A stretch of DNA of 64,000 nucleotides, from contig NC_010556.1 of NCBI RefSeq assembly GCF_000019905.1, positions 832,001 through 896,000 of the forward strand. Reading direction: 5' to 3'. Position 1 is the stretch's first letter. Each line of letters begins with the position of its first letter. Of the stretch, positions 44,619 to 54,464 are shown in pieces. Origin of the DNA: Exiguobacterium artemiae 255-15. GTDB taxonomy: Bacteria > Bacillota > Bacilli > Exiguobacteriales > Exiguobacteriaceae. The position numbers were made by a program, and so were the translations under genes. The notes under the pieces are model-generated. The model was given only the letters and a program-made list of their open reading frames with translations, was not told the DNA's origin and did not search any database.

Positions 44619-45368
44619 ATGATTGATAAGGCGGAAGGGCTTGTTTTACGGACGGTCGTGTATGGTGAATCGAATAAAATCATTACACTGTTAACGCGTG
44701 AATATGGCAAGCTCGCCGTCATGGCCCGTGGTGCTAAAAAACCCGGCAGCCGTTTTAACGCAGCGAGCCAGCCGTTCGTCCGAGCGATTTATGTCTACCC
44801 GCGTTCGCGGGGTCTCGGTCAATTGAAATCAGCAGATGTCATCACAGGGTATTCAAAGATTCGTCAGGACGTCTTTTTGATGGCTTATGCGATGTACCTC
44901 CTTGAACTGGCGGACAAAGCACTTGATGAACGGGTGCCGCAACCGGCACTGTATGATTTGTTCGTCGATGGTCTTGAGGCAATGGATGAAGGGCTCGATC
45001 CGGATGTCGTGTCCTTTATAGTGGAACTCCGCTTACTGCGTCATCTGGGAATCGCACCGCACTTAAACGGCTGTACGGTTTGCGGCAGTGTGGAAGCACC
45101 GTTCGCCTTCTCATTGAACCACGGTGGTTTGCTTTGCAGACGACACCGTCAGGAAGATGAACATGCTGTTTCTTTGACGGAATCCGTGGCCAAGATGCTG
45201 TATGTTTTTTCTGTGTATGATTTTTCCCGGATCGGGACAGTCGATGTGAAGCCGGAGACGAAACGTTTGTTGCGTCAAATCATGGATGCCTACATGGAAC
45301 GGTACAGCGGACTCCGCCTCCGTTCAAAACGGGTTCTCGATCAATTGCTGAATCTTGGAGACGATTGA
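44619..45368 (+). CDS. recO: DNA repair protein RecO
   Basis: 249 residues. N-terminal OB fold (AEGLVLRTVVYGESNKIITLLTREYGKLAVMARGAKKPGS) and a helical C-terminal part with a zinc finger, CTVCGS...GGLLCRRH. Loads RecA onto SSB-coated single-stranded DNA together with RecR. Three bases after era. Its stop codon overlaps the -35 box of the glyQS promoter. Confidence 0.95.
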   Translation: MIDKAEGLVLRTVVYGESNKIITLLTREYGKLAVMARGAKKPGSRFNAASQPFVRAIYVYPRSRGLGQLKSADVITGYSKIRQDVFLMAYAMYLLELADKALDERVPQPALYDLFVDGLEAMDEGLDPDVVSFIVELRLLRHLGIAPHLNGCTVCGSVEAPFAFSLNHGGLLCRRHRQEDEHAVSLTESVAKMLYVFSVYDFSRIGTVDVKPETKRLLRQIMDAYMERYSGLRLRSKRVLDQLLNLGDD

Positions 45369-45394
45369 CAGATACGCCGTACGTTCGGTAGAAT
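45365..45394 (+). promoter_or_regulatory. Promoter of the glyQS T-box leader
   Basis: Perfect TTGACA at 45365-45370 and TAGAAT at 45389-45394, spacer 18. Transcription would start at about 45401, at the beginning of the T-box leader. Confidence 0.78.
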
Positions 45395-45399
45395 AAGTG

Positions 45400-45620
45400 C
45401 GGAAGAACTAACTAAACGAACACGATGAGAAAAAGGAGTAACACCTGATGTTCAGTCAAGCGATTTCGGGATAGTGCGAGCCGGAAATGAAGCAGGTGTG
45501 AACGGCATTTTTGAGTGTTCCTGATCAAAGAGTGGCATGCGGACGCATGCAAGTAGGGTGGAACCGCGGGCTCGTCTCGTCCCTATGTACAACCTTGTTG
45601 TACATAGGGACGTTTTTGCG
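45400..45620 (+). ncRNA. Glycine T-box riboswitch leader of glyQS
   Basis: The conserved T-box sequence AGGGTGGAACCGCG is present at 45555-45568, followed by a strong terminator (GTCCCTATGTACAAC / GTTGTACATAGGGAC then TTTTT, 45579-45617). Upstream is the stem I region with GGGATAGTGCGAGCC-type bulge sequences. A GGC at 45504-45506 in the context GAACGGCA is the likely glycine specifier codon. Uncharged tRNA-Gly would pair at both sites and disrupt the terminator. The downstream gene, glyQ, agrees with the specifier. Confidence 0.93.
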
Positions 45621-45654
45621 TTCCCGCATAAATTTGGAGGTGGAAGTCTTGAAG

Positions 45655-46545
45655 ATGACAGTACAGGAAATGATCTTAACACTGCAAAAATTTTGGGCTG
45701 AGCAAGGGTGCTTGACGATGCAGGCCTATGACGTCGAGAAAGGTGCCGGAACAATGAATCCGATGACATTTTTACGGAGTCTTGGACCAGAACCATGGAA
45801 CGTCTGTTATACAGAACCATCACGCCGTCCGGCGGATGGACGTTACGGGGAAAACCCGAACCGTTTGTATCAACATCACCAGTTCCAAGTCATCATGAAG
45901 CCGTCGCCGGACAACATTCAGGAGCTGTACTTACAAAGTCTTGAACTGCTCGGGATTAATCCGCTTGAACATGATATTCGTTTCGTTGAAGACAACTGGG
46001 AAAACCCGACGTTCGGTGCAGCCGGACTCGGATGGGAAGTCTGGTTAAACGGAATGGAAATTACACAGTTCACATACTTCCAACAAGTCGGTGGGATTGA
46101 ATGTAATCCGATTGCCGTTGAAATCACATACGGAATCGAACGCCTCGCGTCGTATATCCAGGATGTCGAAAGTGTCTTTGATTTGGTTTGGACAGACGGC
46201 TTTAAATACGGCGATATTTTCTATCAACCGGAATTCGAACATTCGAAGTACACGTTTGAGACATCGGATGTCGATCTCTTGTTCACATTGTTCGATCAGT
46301 ATGAAAAAGAAGCGAACCGGGCACTCGATGAGAACCTGGTCTTCCCAGCGTATGACTACATCTTAAAATGTTCTCATACGTTTAATCTGCTGGATGCCAA
46401 AGGAGCGATTTCCGTTACGGAACGGACTGGGTTCATTCACCGCGTCCGGAACATGTCGCGCCGTTGTGCGCAAAGCTTCATCGAAGAACGGGAACGTCTA
46501 GGCTTCCCATTGATTAAATCGAAAGCTGGTGAATCGCATGCATGA
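45655..46545 (+). CDS. glyQ: Glycyl-tRNA synthetase alpha subunit
   Basis: 296 residues, class II catalytic subunit of the heterotetrameric enzyme. Conserved blocks: [69 protein letters not shown] and the [29 protein letters not shown] run. The ATG at 45655 matches the family start; a TTG at 45649 is better spaced from GGAGGTGG and would add two residues. Longer upstream frames are only T-box sequence. Overlaps glyS by 8 bases. Confidence 0.96.
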   Translation: MTVQEMILTLQKFWAEQGCLTMQAYDVEKGAGTMNPMTFLRSLGPEPWNVCYTEPSRRPADGRYGENPNRLYQHHQFQVIMKPSPDNIQELYLQSLELLGINPLEHDIRFVEDNWENPTFGAAGLGWEVWLNGMEITQFTYFQQVGGIECNPIAVEITYGIERLASYIQDVESVFDLVWTDGFKYGDIFYQPEFEHSKYTFETSDVDLLFTLFDQYEKEANRALDENLVFPAYDYILKCSHTFNLLDAKGAISVTERTGFIHRVRNMSRRCAQSFIEERERLGFPLIKSKAGESHA

Positions 46546-48598
46546 GTTATTACTTGAAATCGGTCTTGAAGAAATGCCGGCCCGTTTTGTCTTACAATCC
46601 GAGACACAATTAAAAGAACGTGTGACGACATTTTTAAATGAAGCACGCATTACGTTCGATACGATTGAGTCGTTTTCAACTCCACGTCGTTTAGCCGTTC
46701 TCGTAACCGGAATGTCTGAACGTCAGACGGACTTAGAAGAGACGCTCAAAGGACCGGCGAAGCGGATTGCTCAGGATGAAGACGGCAACTGGACAAAAGC
46801 CGCACAAGGATTTGCGCGCGGTAAAGGTTTGACAACGGATGATCTGTTCCTTCAAGAAGAAAAGGGTGTGGAGTATATCTTCGCGACCCGCAAAGAGTCG
46901 GGACAAGAAACAGCAACACTTCTGCCGGGATTGAAACAAATCGTCGAAGCGATGTCGTTCCCGAAAAACATGCGTTGGAGCACACAATCGTTACGCTACA
47001 TGCGTCCGATTCGTTGGATGATCGCCTTACTGGACGATCAAGTAATTCCGTTTGAAGTGGCAGATGTGGCAACCGGGCGGACGTCACGCGGACACCGTTT
47101 CCTCGGACAGGATATTACGATTTTACGACCGAACGCCTACGTCGAAGCGCTGGCGGGAGAACATGTCATCGCCAGTTATGAACAGCGTCGTCAGCTGATT
47201 GAAGAGCAAATTCAACAGCTCAGTGAACAAGAAGGCTTTGAAGTCCCGATTGATCCGGCGTTGCTTGAAGAAGTCACGAATCTCGTCGAATACCCGACAG
47301 CATTATTCGGAGCATTTGACGAAGCTTATCTCGAACTTCCGGAAGAAGTCCTCATTACGACGATGAAGGAACACCAGCGTTACTTCCCGGTTAAAAAAGA
47401 CGGGACGTTACTCCATTATTTCGTTACGGTCCGTAACGGGAATGCGACACATATCGAGAATGTGGCCCGCGGAAATGAGAAAGTCATCCGGGCACGTCTT
47501 GCCGATGCCCAGTTCTTCTATGAAGAAGATAAAAAAGCCGACATCGATGCCCAGGCAGCGCGACTTGATAAAATCGTCTTCCATGAAAAACTTGGAACGA
47601 CAGGTGAAAAAGTTCGTCGTGTGCGTGAGATGGCTTTACAGTTGGCGGAACGATTTAATGCCGATTCGACGAAAGTCGAGCGGGCGGGAACGATTTATAA
47701 ATTCGATCTCGTCAGCCAGATGGTATATGAATTTACAGAACTGCAAGGGATGATGGGCGAACGTTACGCCAACATGAAAGGCGAAGACGTTGAAGTCGCG
47801 GCAGCAATCCGGGAACACTACTTACCGCGCTTTGCCGGAGATGAAAGTCCAAGCACACCAACCGGTACGGTATTAGCGGTTCTTGACAAAATGGACAGTG
47901 TGGGCGGCTTCTTCGGTGTCGGTATGATTCCAAGCGGTTCTGCTGATCCGTATGCCTTACGCCGTCAGGCACAAGGAATCGTTCAGATTCTTTCGGACCG
48001 TCAGATTGAGATGACGTTGTCGGAACTGATTGATTTCGTCGTATCTGCTCAATTAAAAGCAGGTCTTTATCAAGCAGATGCAGAAACAGTTAAAGCAGCA
48101 ATGGAAGACTTCTTTAATCAGCGTTTGAAGTTCCGCCTGTCGGAAAAAGGATATCGTCATGATGTCATCGAAGCGGCTCTTGATCCGAAGCTGACGGTCG
48201 AAGCCAATGAAAAACGGGCATCGATGCTTGAACAGGCCACACAACAACCAACCTTTAAGAAGACCGTGGAGCAACTCAGCCGTGTCTTAAACATCTCGAA
48301 AAAAGCCGAAACGGTTGTTGCAGTAAACCCGGCGCTCTTTGAAAATGATGCCGAACGTGACTTGCATGAACAAATCGAGCAACTGATTCCGAAAGTCGAA
48401 GCCGCTGTACAAGCTTCTGACTATGACCAGGCGATTCAAGTCCTTGAATCGAGTGTTCCGGCCATCACGGCTTATTTTGACGGAACGATGATCATGGCGG
48501 ATGACGAAGCAGTTCGCACGAATCGTCTCAGCGAGATGAAACGATTTGCGACGGCAATCGAACAAGTCGCACGATTCAATGCACTCACTTTAGTGTGA
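46538..48598 (+). CDS. glyS: Glycyl-tRNA synthetase beta subunit
   Basis: 686 residues. N-terminal [22 protein letters not shown] and [14 protein letters not shown], central [10 protein letters not shown] and [40 protein letters not shown], and a C-terminal anticodon-binding DALR-type domain. Needed with GlyQ for tRNA recognition and aminoacylation. The ATG at 46538 (MHELLLEIG) gives the family start; a GTG at 46529 is in frame. Shares the T-box-controlled transcript. Confidence 0.96.
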   Translation: MHELLLEIGLEEMPARFVLQSETQLKERVTTFLNEARITFDTIESFSTPRRLAVLVTGMSERQTDLEETLKGPAKRIAQDEDGNWTKAAQGFARGKGLTTDDLFLQEEKGVEYIFATRKESGQETATLLPGLKQIVEAMSFPKNMRWSTQSLRYMRPIRWMIALLDDQVIPFEVADVATGRTSRGHRFLGQDITILRPNAYVEALAGEHVIASYEQRRQLIEEQIQQLSEQEGFEVPIDPALLEEVTNLVEYPTALFGAFDEAYLELPEEVLITTMKEHQRYFPVKKDGTLLHYFVTVRNGNATHIENVARGNEKVIRARLADAQFFYEEDKKADIDAQAARLDKIVFHEKLGTTGEKVRRVREMALQLAERFNADSTKVERAGTIYKFDLVSQMVYEFTELQGMMGERYANMKGEDVEVAAAIREHYLPRFAGDESPSTPTGTVLAVLDKMDSVGGFFGVGMIPSGSADPYALRRQAQGIVQILSDRQIEMTLSELIDFVVSAQLKAGLYQADAETVKAAMEDFFNQRLKFRLSEKGYRHDVIEAALDPKLTVEANEKRASMLEQATQQPTFKKTVEQLSRVLNISKKAETVVAVNPALFENDAERDLHEQIEQLIPKVEAAVQASDYDQAIQVLESSVPAITAYFDGTMIMADDEAVRTNRLSEMKRFATAIEQVARFNALTLV

Positions 48599-48617
48599 AT
48601 AAAGGACGGATGAGCCG

Positions 48618-49247
48618 ATGAAGTTAAATGAACGGCAGAAAAAAATACTCCAAATCGTCAAAGAAAACGGTCCGATCACAGGAGAGCAGATTGCATCTGA
48701 ACTCTCCTTGACACGGGCGACCCTGCGTCCGGACTTATCCATTTTGACGATGACTGGAATGCTGGAAGCACGTCCACGCGTCGGTTATATGTATGTCGGT
48801 AAAAAAAATACCTCCATGTTACATGAAAAATTGGATACGTTGACCGTTGGCGAATTCATGTCTTCTGCGAAAGTCATTCATGAAGGGATGATGGTTTATG
48901 ATGCGATCGTCCATTTGTTCCTCGAAGACGTCGGTTCGTTGTTCGTCGTCGGAAAAGATCATGCGTTAGTCGGTGTCCTGTCACGTAAAGATTTTTTACG
49001 GGCGGCAATCGGGAATCAGGAGTTGGACTCGTTACCGGTTAACATCATCATGACACGGATGCCGAATCTGACGGTTTGTGAGAAATCAGAGACGTTGATT
49101 GGAGCAGGGATGAAACTCATCGAAAAACAGATCGATTCCATGCCGGTCGTCGAACAGGTCGACGGGATCTTAAAAGTCGTCGGACGGATGACAAAGACGA
49201 ACATGACGAAAGTATTGGTCGCGTTGACACGAGATGAAGAACTTTAA
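48618..49247 (+). CDS. ccpN: Transcriptional repressor CcpN
   Basis: 209 residues. N-terminal winged helix (KLNERQKKILQIVKENGPITGEQIASELSLTRATLRPDLSILTMTGML) and a tandem CBS pair (about 75-205; VGEFMSSAKVIHEGMMVYDAIVHLFLEDVGSLFVV, VNIIMTRMPNLTVCEKSE) that senses ATP/ADP in the family. In B. subtilis it represses gapB and pckA during glycolysis. The adjacent yqfL gene is its usual partner, 14 bases downstream. Confidence 0.93.
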   Translation: MKLNERQKKILQIVKENGPITGEQIASELSLTRATLRPDLSILTMTGMLEARPRVGYMYVGKKNTSMLHEKLDTLTVGEFMSSAKVIHEGMMVYDAIVHLFLEDVGSLFVVGKDHALVGVLSRKDFLRAAIGNQELDSLPVNIIMTRMPNLTVCEKSETLIGAGMKLIEKQIDSMPVVEQVDGILKVVGRMTKTNMTKVLVALTRDEEL

Positions 49248-49261
49248 GAGGAGGTTCGCAG

Positions 49262-50071
49262 ATGAGACAACGTATTTATGTAGTGAGTGACTCGGTCGGT
49301 GAGACGTGTGAACTGGTCGTACGGGCAGCAGCGATCCAGTTTCCGGAGCAAGCGATTGAAACGGTCCGGATTCCATTCGTGGACGACGATCAGGTCATTT
49401 ACGATTTAGTGTTACATGCAAAAGAAGAGCAGGCGACAATCGTCTACACGATCGTTCATGCCACCCATCGCCGGCTTCTTGCGGAAACAGCACAAGCCCA
49501 TCAAGTTAAGGCAATCGATTTACTCGGACCGTTACTGGATACGATGGAGGGGCGTCTCGGGATGCAGCCGAAAGAAGAACCGGGACTGATTTATCGGTTG
49601 GATGAAGAGTATTTCCGGAAAATTGAAGCCGTTGAATTTGCCGTGAAATATGATGACGGTCGCGATCCGCGCGGCATCAAACGGGCGGATATCGTTCTGA
49701 TTGGTGTATCACGCACCTCGAAGACTCCGCTCTCTCAGTACTTGGCGCTGAAACGGTATAAAGTGGCGAATGTACCGCTCGTTCCGGAATCGATTCCACC
49801 GGAAGAACTGTTTGATATTCCAAAAGAAAAATGTTTTGGATTATTGATTTCTCCAGAGAAGTTGATTGATATCCGGATGGAACGGCTGCGGTCGCTTGGA
49901 CTGAAACCGGAAGCGGCGTACGCACAGATGGATCGAATCAACCGTGAACTCGATTATGCGAAAAAACTGTATGACCGGATCGGCTGTCAAGTCATCGATG
50001 TGACGAACAAAGCGGTTGAGGAAACGGCGAATCTCATTTTGACAGGAATTTCCGGCAAATCACATGACTAG
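49262..50071 (+). CDS. yqfL: Pyruvate, phosphate dikinase regulatory protein (bifunctional kinase/phosphorylase)
   Basis: 269 residues of the DUF299/PDRP family, which both phosphorylates and dephosphorylates a threonine of PPDK (or PEP synthase). Motifs: VVSDSVGETCELVVRAA at the start, the P-loop-like GVSRTSKTPLSQYLALKRYKVANVPLVPE (near 147) and the LISPEKLIDIRMERL block. GAGGAGG ribosome site. Together with CcpN it links glycolytic/gluconeogenic flux to transcription and enzyme state. No ppdK is in the window. The next B. subtilis gene, yqxD, is absent. Confidence 0.93.
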   Translation: MRQRIYVVSDSVGETCELVVRAAAIQFPEQAIETVRIPFVDDDQVIYDLVLHAKEEQATIVYTIVHATHRRLLAETAQAHQVKAIDLLGPLLDTMEGRLGMQPKEEPGLIYRLDEEYFRKIEAVEFAVKYDDGRDPRGIKRADIVLIGVSRTSKTPLSQYLALKRYKVANVPLVPESIPPEELFDIPKEKCFGLLISPEKLIDIRMERLRSLGLKPEAAYAQMDRINRELDYAKKLYDRIGCQVIDVTNKAVEETANLILTGISGKSHD

Positions 50072-50132
50072 TAAAGTATGGTTTCACGTAGTATACTAAT
50101 CTAGCTGCTTAATGAGATGATGCAAATTTTCT

Positions 50133-50166
50133 AATGAAACGGAACGAGTATTCGTTCCGTTTCATT
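50133..50166. repeat. Perfect 15-bp inverted repeat upstream of dnaG
   Basis: AATGAAACGGAACGA (50133-50147) and TCGTTCCGTTTCATT (50152-50166) pair without mismatch around GTAT. No T-run follows, so it is not a canonical terminator in the + direction. It lies 42 bases before the dnaG start and about 60 after yqfL. Confidence 0.8.
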
Positions 50167-50208
50167 GCGGGTATATGTATATAAACGTTCGAAAGGAGAG
50201 GTGACCAA

Positions 50209-52002
50209 TTGAAACGGCTTCCTGACGAATTGGTTGACCAAGTCCGACAAGCAACGGATATCGTTGAATTGATATCAGAACGTGTAGAATTAAAAAAACA
50301 AGGGAATCGTTATTCAGGGTTATGTCCATTTCACTCTGAAAAATCCCCTTCTTTTTCTGTTTCTCCGGATAAAGGCATGTATTATTGTTTCGGATGTGGA
50401 GCGGGTGGAAACGCCATTACTTTTGTCATGGAGACGGAAGGGATGAGTTTTCCGGAAGCGGTCGTCAAGCTGGCGGATCGAACAGACATCAAGTTACCGG
50501 AATTTGAACGGTCTGATCAAACGGAGTCAACACCCGATCAGGAAAAGAAATACCGAATGCGGGAAGCGCATCGGATTGTGGCGGATCTGTACCATGAAGT
50601 CATGTTGCAGACAGCCGCTGGTGACGCCGGAAGAGAATACCTTGAACAGCGGGGCATCCAAGAATCCGCGATGCGGGAGTTTAAACTCGGTTACGCACCG
50701 GATCAAGACCGGTTTACGGTGGATTCATTGGCACGGCGTAACTTCGACTTGGATGAGATGGTCGAAGCAGGACTGATTTCTATAGGCAGAGATGGCGATT
50801 ACCGCGATCGATTCAACGGACGGGTCGTATTTCCAATTTCAGATCGTGATGGCACGATTGTTGGATTCAGTGGTCGCTCCATTGACGGAAGAGACCCGAA
50901 ATATGTCAATACAGCGGAAACCCCTCTTTTTAATAAAAGCGAATTGCTGTTTGGTTTCGCACAGGCGCGTGGTGCCATGCGAAAAAATAAGCAAGTTGTG
51001 TTGGTGGAAGGGAATTTAGATGTTGTACGTGTCGCTCAAGCGGGTATACCCTATACGGTAGCTTCTCTCGGGACGGCACTGACTCCTGTACATGCTCAAA
51101 ATTTAGGGAGAATCGTCGATGAAGTCATAGTTTGTTATGACGGAGACAAAGCGGGACGTGCCGCGACACTAAAAGCATTACGCTTATTAGAGGATGTTGC
51201 GGTCGATTGTTCTGTGATTCGTCTTCCGGATGGAGAAGACCCCGATTCTTTTATCGGCGCACAATCGGAAGAGACCTTTCTTCGTGTCATCGAGCAGGAA
51301 CGGATTTCAAGCCTTGAATTCAAATCTTTTTATTTTCGCCAAGGAAAAAACCTTCGATTAGAAGGAGAACGGGTCCGTTATATTGAAACTATGCTTGAGG
51401 AGATTGGTCGAACGTCCAATCCATTGTTACGCGATATCTATTTAGGGAAACTGGCGGAAGAGTTTCACTTGTCGAAAGAATCCCTGTTGTCGCAAGTTAA
51501 GCCGTTGCAACTGCAACAAGCTAAACCGAAACAAGAGCGGCGGCAAGAGACGCAAGTCGTGACCTCTTCTCCTCAAGACCGGACCTTCTCGAATTGGAAA
51601 CGAGCTGAACGTTTTCTGCTTGCTTATATGATTCGTTCCGAGGAAGTGGGTCTTGAGGTACGTGATCAGCTTGGTGTGGCGTTTAATGATCCGGCTCATC
51701 AGTTGATTGCAGGGAAACTATATGAATTTTACGGAACAAACACCCCAGCGGATCCCGATCGTTTCCTGACGATGCTCCACGATGCATCGCTTCAGCGGAT
51801 CGTGGCGGATCTAGAGTTTATGTTAATGCCGGAATACGATCCGGATTTATTGAGTCATTATATTCGTGCCGTTCAAAATGAACGACAACGACGGACGCTG
51901 GACGAAGAAAAGTCACAGTTAAGTCAACAAACAGATATCCGTGCTCAAGCGGAGCTAATGCAGGCGATCATCGAACGGAAACGGCGTTTGAAAGATCGAT
52001 GA
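50209..52002 (+). CDS. dnaG: DNA primase
   Basis: 597 residues; synthesises RNA primers for replication. Zinc-binding domain with [30 protein letters not shown] (near 41-70), RNA-polymerase domain with TOPRIM blocks [12 protein letters not shown] and [13 protein letters not shown], and a C-terminal helicase-interaction domain. TTG start with a strong AAAGGAGAGGTG site 6-8 bases upstream. Heads the dnaG-sigA macromolecular-synthesis unit, 34 bases ahead of sigA. Confidence 0.97.
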   Translation: MKRLPDELVDQVRQATDIVELISERVELKKQGNRYSGLCPFHSEKSPSFSVSPDKGMYYCFGCGAGGNAITFVMETEGMSFPEAVVKLADRTDIKLPEFERSDQTESTPDQEKKYRMREAHRIVADLYHEVMLQTAAGDAGREYLEQRGIQESAMREFKLGYAPDQDRFTVDSLARRNFDLDEMVEAGLISIGRDGDYRDRFNGRVVFPISDRDGTIVGFSGRSIDGRDPKYVNTAETPLFNKSELLFGFAQARGAMRKNKQVVLVEGNLDVVRVAQAGIPYTVASLGTALTPVHAQNLGRIVDEVIVCYDGDKAGRAATLKALRLLEDVAVDCSVIRLPDGEDPDSFIGAQSEETFLRVIEQERISSLEFKSFYFRQGKNLRLEGERVRYIETMLEEIGRTSNPLLRDIYLGKLAEEFHLSKESLLSQVKPLQLQQAKPKQERRQETQVVTSSPQDRTFSNWKRAERFLLAYMIRSEEVGLEVRDQLGVAFNDPAHQLIAGKLYEFYGTNTPADPDRFLTMLHDASLQRIVADLEFMLMPEYDPDLLSHYIRAVQNERQRRTLDEEKSQLSQQTDIRAQAELMQAIIERKRRLKDR

Positions 52003-52036
52003 CCTGTTGCATGATGTGGAAGGAGTGTATGGTTCG

Positions 52037-53122
52037 ATGGCAGAAAAAGCAAGATCAGAAGCAGAAATACTCCGTCTCGCGAAGGATGAACTAATCGCGC
52101 TCGGACACAAGAATGGTGAACTATCGCATCAAAAAATCGAGGATAAACTCAGTTCGTTTGAATCGATGGATGCACAACAATTCGAAGAATTCCTTCAACT
52201 GCTCGAAACTGAAGGCATCAAGGTCAACAATGACGGAACGGGTGATGACAAGGAAGAAGCGGATTTAAACGATCTTTCGGTCCCACCGGGCGTCAAAATT
52301 AATGACCCGGTCCGGATGTACTTGAAAGAAATCGGCCGTGTCGATCTGTTGAATGCAGAAGATGAAGTCGAACTCGCAAAACGAATCGAACAGAATGATG
52401 AAGAAGCCAAGAAGCGTTTAGCGGAAGCGAACTTACGCCTTGTCGTTTCGATTGCGAAGCGTTATGTCGGTCGCGGCATGCTGTTCCTTGATTTGATCCA
52501 AGAAGGAAACATGGGACTGATCAAAGCAGTTGAAAAGTTTGACTATACAAAAGGCTATAAATTCTCGACGTATGCGACCTGGTGGATTCGTCAGGCAATC
52601 ACACGTGCAATTGCCGACCAAGCACGGACGATCCGGATTCCGGTTCATATGGTTGAAACGATCAACAAACTGATCCGTGTCCAACGTCAGTTACTTCAGG
52701 ATTTAGGACGTGAACCGACTCCGGAAGAGATTTCGAAAGAAATGGAAATCACACCGGAAAAAGTACGCGAGATTTTGAAGATTGCACAAGAACCGGTATC
52801 GCTCGAGACACCAATCGGGGAAGAGGACGATTCACATCTCGGAGACTTCATTGAAGACCAAGATGCGACAGCTCCTCAAGATGCGGCTGCGTATGAGTTG
52901 TTAAAAGAACAGCTTGAAGATGTCCTCGATACGTTGACGGACCGTGAAGAAAATGTCTTGCGCCTTCGTTTTGGTCTAGACGATGGTCGGACGCGGACAC
53001 TTGAAGAAGTCGGGAAAGTATTTGGCGTTACACGTGAACGGATTCGTCAGATTGAGGCGAAAGCGTTACGGAAATTACGTCATCCAAGTCGTTCAAAACG
53101 TCTAAAAGATTTCCTCGATTAA
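52037..53122 (+). CDS. sigA: RNA polymerase primary sigma factor SigA
   Basis: 361 residues. Acidic region 1.1-like N-terminus, region 1.2 ([28 protein letters not shown]), region 2 ([62 protein letters not shown]), region 3 and region 4.2 ([32 protein letters not shown]). The ATG at 52037 lies 11 bases after GGAAGGAG. In-frame upstream codons sit on or before that site. Length and motifs are typical of Bacillales SigA. Confidence 0.97.
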   Translation: MAEKARSEAEILRLAKDELIALGHKNGELSHQKIEDKLSSFESMDAQQFEEFLQLLETEGIKVNNDGTGDDKEEADLNDLSVPPGVKINDPVRMYLKEIGRVDLLNAEDEVELAKRIEQNDEEAKKRLAEANLRLVVSIAKRYVGRGMLFLDLIQEGNMGLIKAVEKFDYTKGYKFSTYATWWIRQAITRAIADQARTIRIPVHMVETINKLIRVQRQLLQDLGREPTPEEISKEMEITPEKVREILKIAQEPVSLETPIGEEDDSHLGDFIEDQDATAPQDAAAYELLKEQLEDVLDTLTDREENVLRLRFGLDDGRTRTLEEVGKVFGVTRERIRQIEAKALRKLRHPSRSKRLKDFLD

Positions 53123-53154
53123 TTCAAAGTGTGAAGAAAATATGAAATTTTAGT

Positions 53155-53202
53155 GAGAAGGGAGAAAAAGTTTTGTTTTTTTCTTCCTTCTCTGTTTTTT
53201 TT
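53155..53202 (+). terminator. Terminator of the dnaG-sigA operon
   Basis: GAGAAGGGAGAAAAA pairs with TTTTTCTTCCTTCTC (one G-T pair) around a short T-rich loop, followed by eight T residues. Confidence 0.88.
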
Positions 53203-53275
53203 ACAGTAGAATAGTAACGGGGAATACCATTCAGTCACCAACTTGGTTGGGTATAGAATATGGGGGGGAATCCAA

Positions 53276-53617
53276 ATGCGTAATCCGTTAGTACCGTTCG
53301 CATCGATTGCGATCATCGCCATCATCGCCATGATTTCATTGTCATACTTTGGGGTCGATCAGGTAAAACAAGCTGAAAAAGGTCCATCAACAGCTGAAAT
53401 GAAGCCGGAAGATCTGTTTGCATCTAAAGGATGTACCGGATGCCACGGTGGAAATCTTGAAGGTGGAGTCGGTCCGAACTTAACAAAGATCGGTTCGAAG
53501 CTGAAAGAAGAAGAAATTAAAGAAATCGCTATGAACGGTAAAGGGCAAATGCCTGGCGGTCTTGCGAACGACGAAGAAGCTGCTGCTTTAGCAAAATGGC
53601 TTGCTGCAAAGAAATAA
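53276..53617 (+). CDS. cccA: Membrane-anchored cytochrome c550
   Basis: 113 residues. N-terminal uncleaved anchor (PLVPFASIAIIAIIAMISLSYFG) then one class I haem domain with the GCTGCHGG site (CxxCH near residue 55) and the distal axial methionine in GKGQMPGG. An electron carrier on the outer face of the membrane. The ATG at 53276 follows GGGGGGGAATCC. Same position after sigA as in B. subtilis. Confidence 0.94.
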   Translation: MRNPLVPFASIAIIAIIAMISLSYFGVDQVKQAEKGPSTAEMKPEDLFASKGCTGCHGGNLEGGVGPNLTKIGSKLKEEEIKEIAMNGKGQMPGGLANDEEAAALAKWLAAKK

Positions 53618-53624
53618 GCGAATC

Positions 53625-53659
53625 AACATCCGTCTCTTCTCCGAGATGGATGTTTTTTT
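53625..53659 (+). terminator. Terminator after cccA
   Basis: AACATCCGTCTC pairs with GAGATGGATGTT (one G-T pair) around a short loop, then a run of T residues. Confidence 0.88.
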
Positions 53660-53747
53660 GTGGTGATTTTAATCAAGTCGACGGTTTCTTTTTTTCGCCA
53701 AGTCCGCTATTTTTAAATGAGAACATGAATCAGGAAGGATGAAAGAC

Positions 53748-54464
53748 ATGCAAACGAACGTCATACTCGATCAACGTTTACAAAAGGTTGTATCTTATAT
53801 TCCACAAGGGGCGGTACTCGCGGACATCGGATCCGATCATGCTTTTGTGCCTTGCTACTGTCTCCAACAAAACTTGATTGAACGCGCGATTGCCGGTGAA
53901 GTCAACGTCGGACCGATGGAAGCGGCGCAAGGACAGGTTGCGCTTGTCCAATTGGAAGATAAAATCGATGTCCGCCTTGGGAGTGGTCTGACGGTCTTGA
54001 CACCGGGAGAAGTGACGGCGGTAACGATTGCCGGAATGGGCGGTACGTTGATTGCTTCGATTTTGGAAGAAGGTAAAAATCACTTATCCGGAGAAGAACG
54101 GCTGATTCTCCAACCGAATGTTGATGCGGTCGATGTACGGAAATGGTTGCTCGCGAACGGCTATGCTCTGCTTTCGGAAGCAATTGTTAAAGAAAATGAG
54201 AAAATTTATGAAATTCTTGTCGCAGAAAAAGGAGAAGAATCTTTATATTCGGACGATAGCGAACAGCGGGACTGGGAATTGTATTTTGGTCCGCAATTGA
54301 CACGGGAAAAAGCACCGGCATTTATTGAAAAGTGGCAGACGGAACAGCAAAAGCGGCAATACATCTTGGAACAGATGCAACGCGGAAATGATTCGGACGT
54401 CTTACAGGAGAAAATGGCGAACATCGAACGGCTGATTGAAAAAATGAAAGAGGTGACGAACTGA
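53748..54464 (+). CDS. trmK: tRNA (adenine22-N1)-methyltransferase TrmK
   Basis: 238 residues. SAM motif ADIGSDHAFVPCYCL (near 27), GEVNVGPMEAAQ, VTIAGMGGTLIASIL (the NPPY-like region of the TrmK family) and LILQPNVDAVDVRKWLLANGY. Methylates N1 of A22 in tRNA. The ATG at 53748 is 9 bases after AGGAAGG; the ATG at 53739 overlaps the ribosome site end and is less likely. The stop overlaps the next start by one base. Confidence 0.93.
   Translation: MQTNVILDQRLQKVVSYIPQGAVLADIGSDHAFVPCYCLQQNLIERAIAGEVNVGPMEAAQGQVALVQLEDKIDVRLGSGLTVLTPGEVTAVTIAGMGGTLIASILEEGKNHLSGEERLILQPNVDAVDVRKWLLANGYALLSEAIVKENEKIYEILVAEKGEESLYSDDSEQRDWELYFGPQLTREKAPAFIEKWQTEQQKRQYILEQMQRGNDSDVLQEKMANIERLIEKMKEVTN

Noticed and set aside
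45511-45654. N-terminal extension of glyQ
   Set aside because: The bases form the T-box sequence and terminator; the family start is at 45655 (or TTG 45649).
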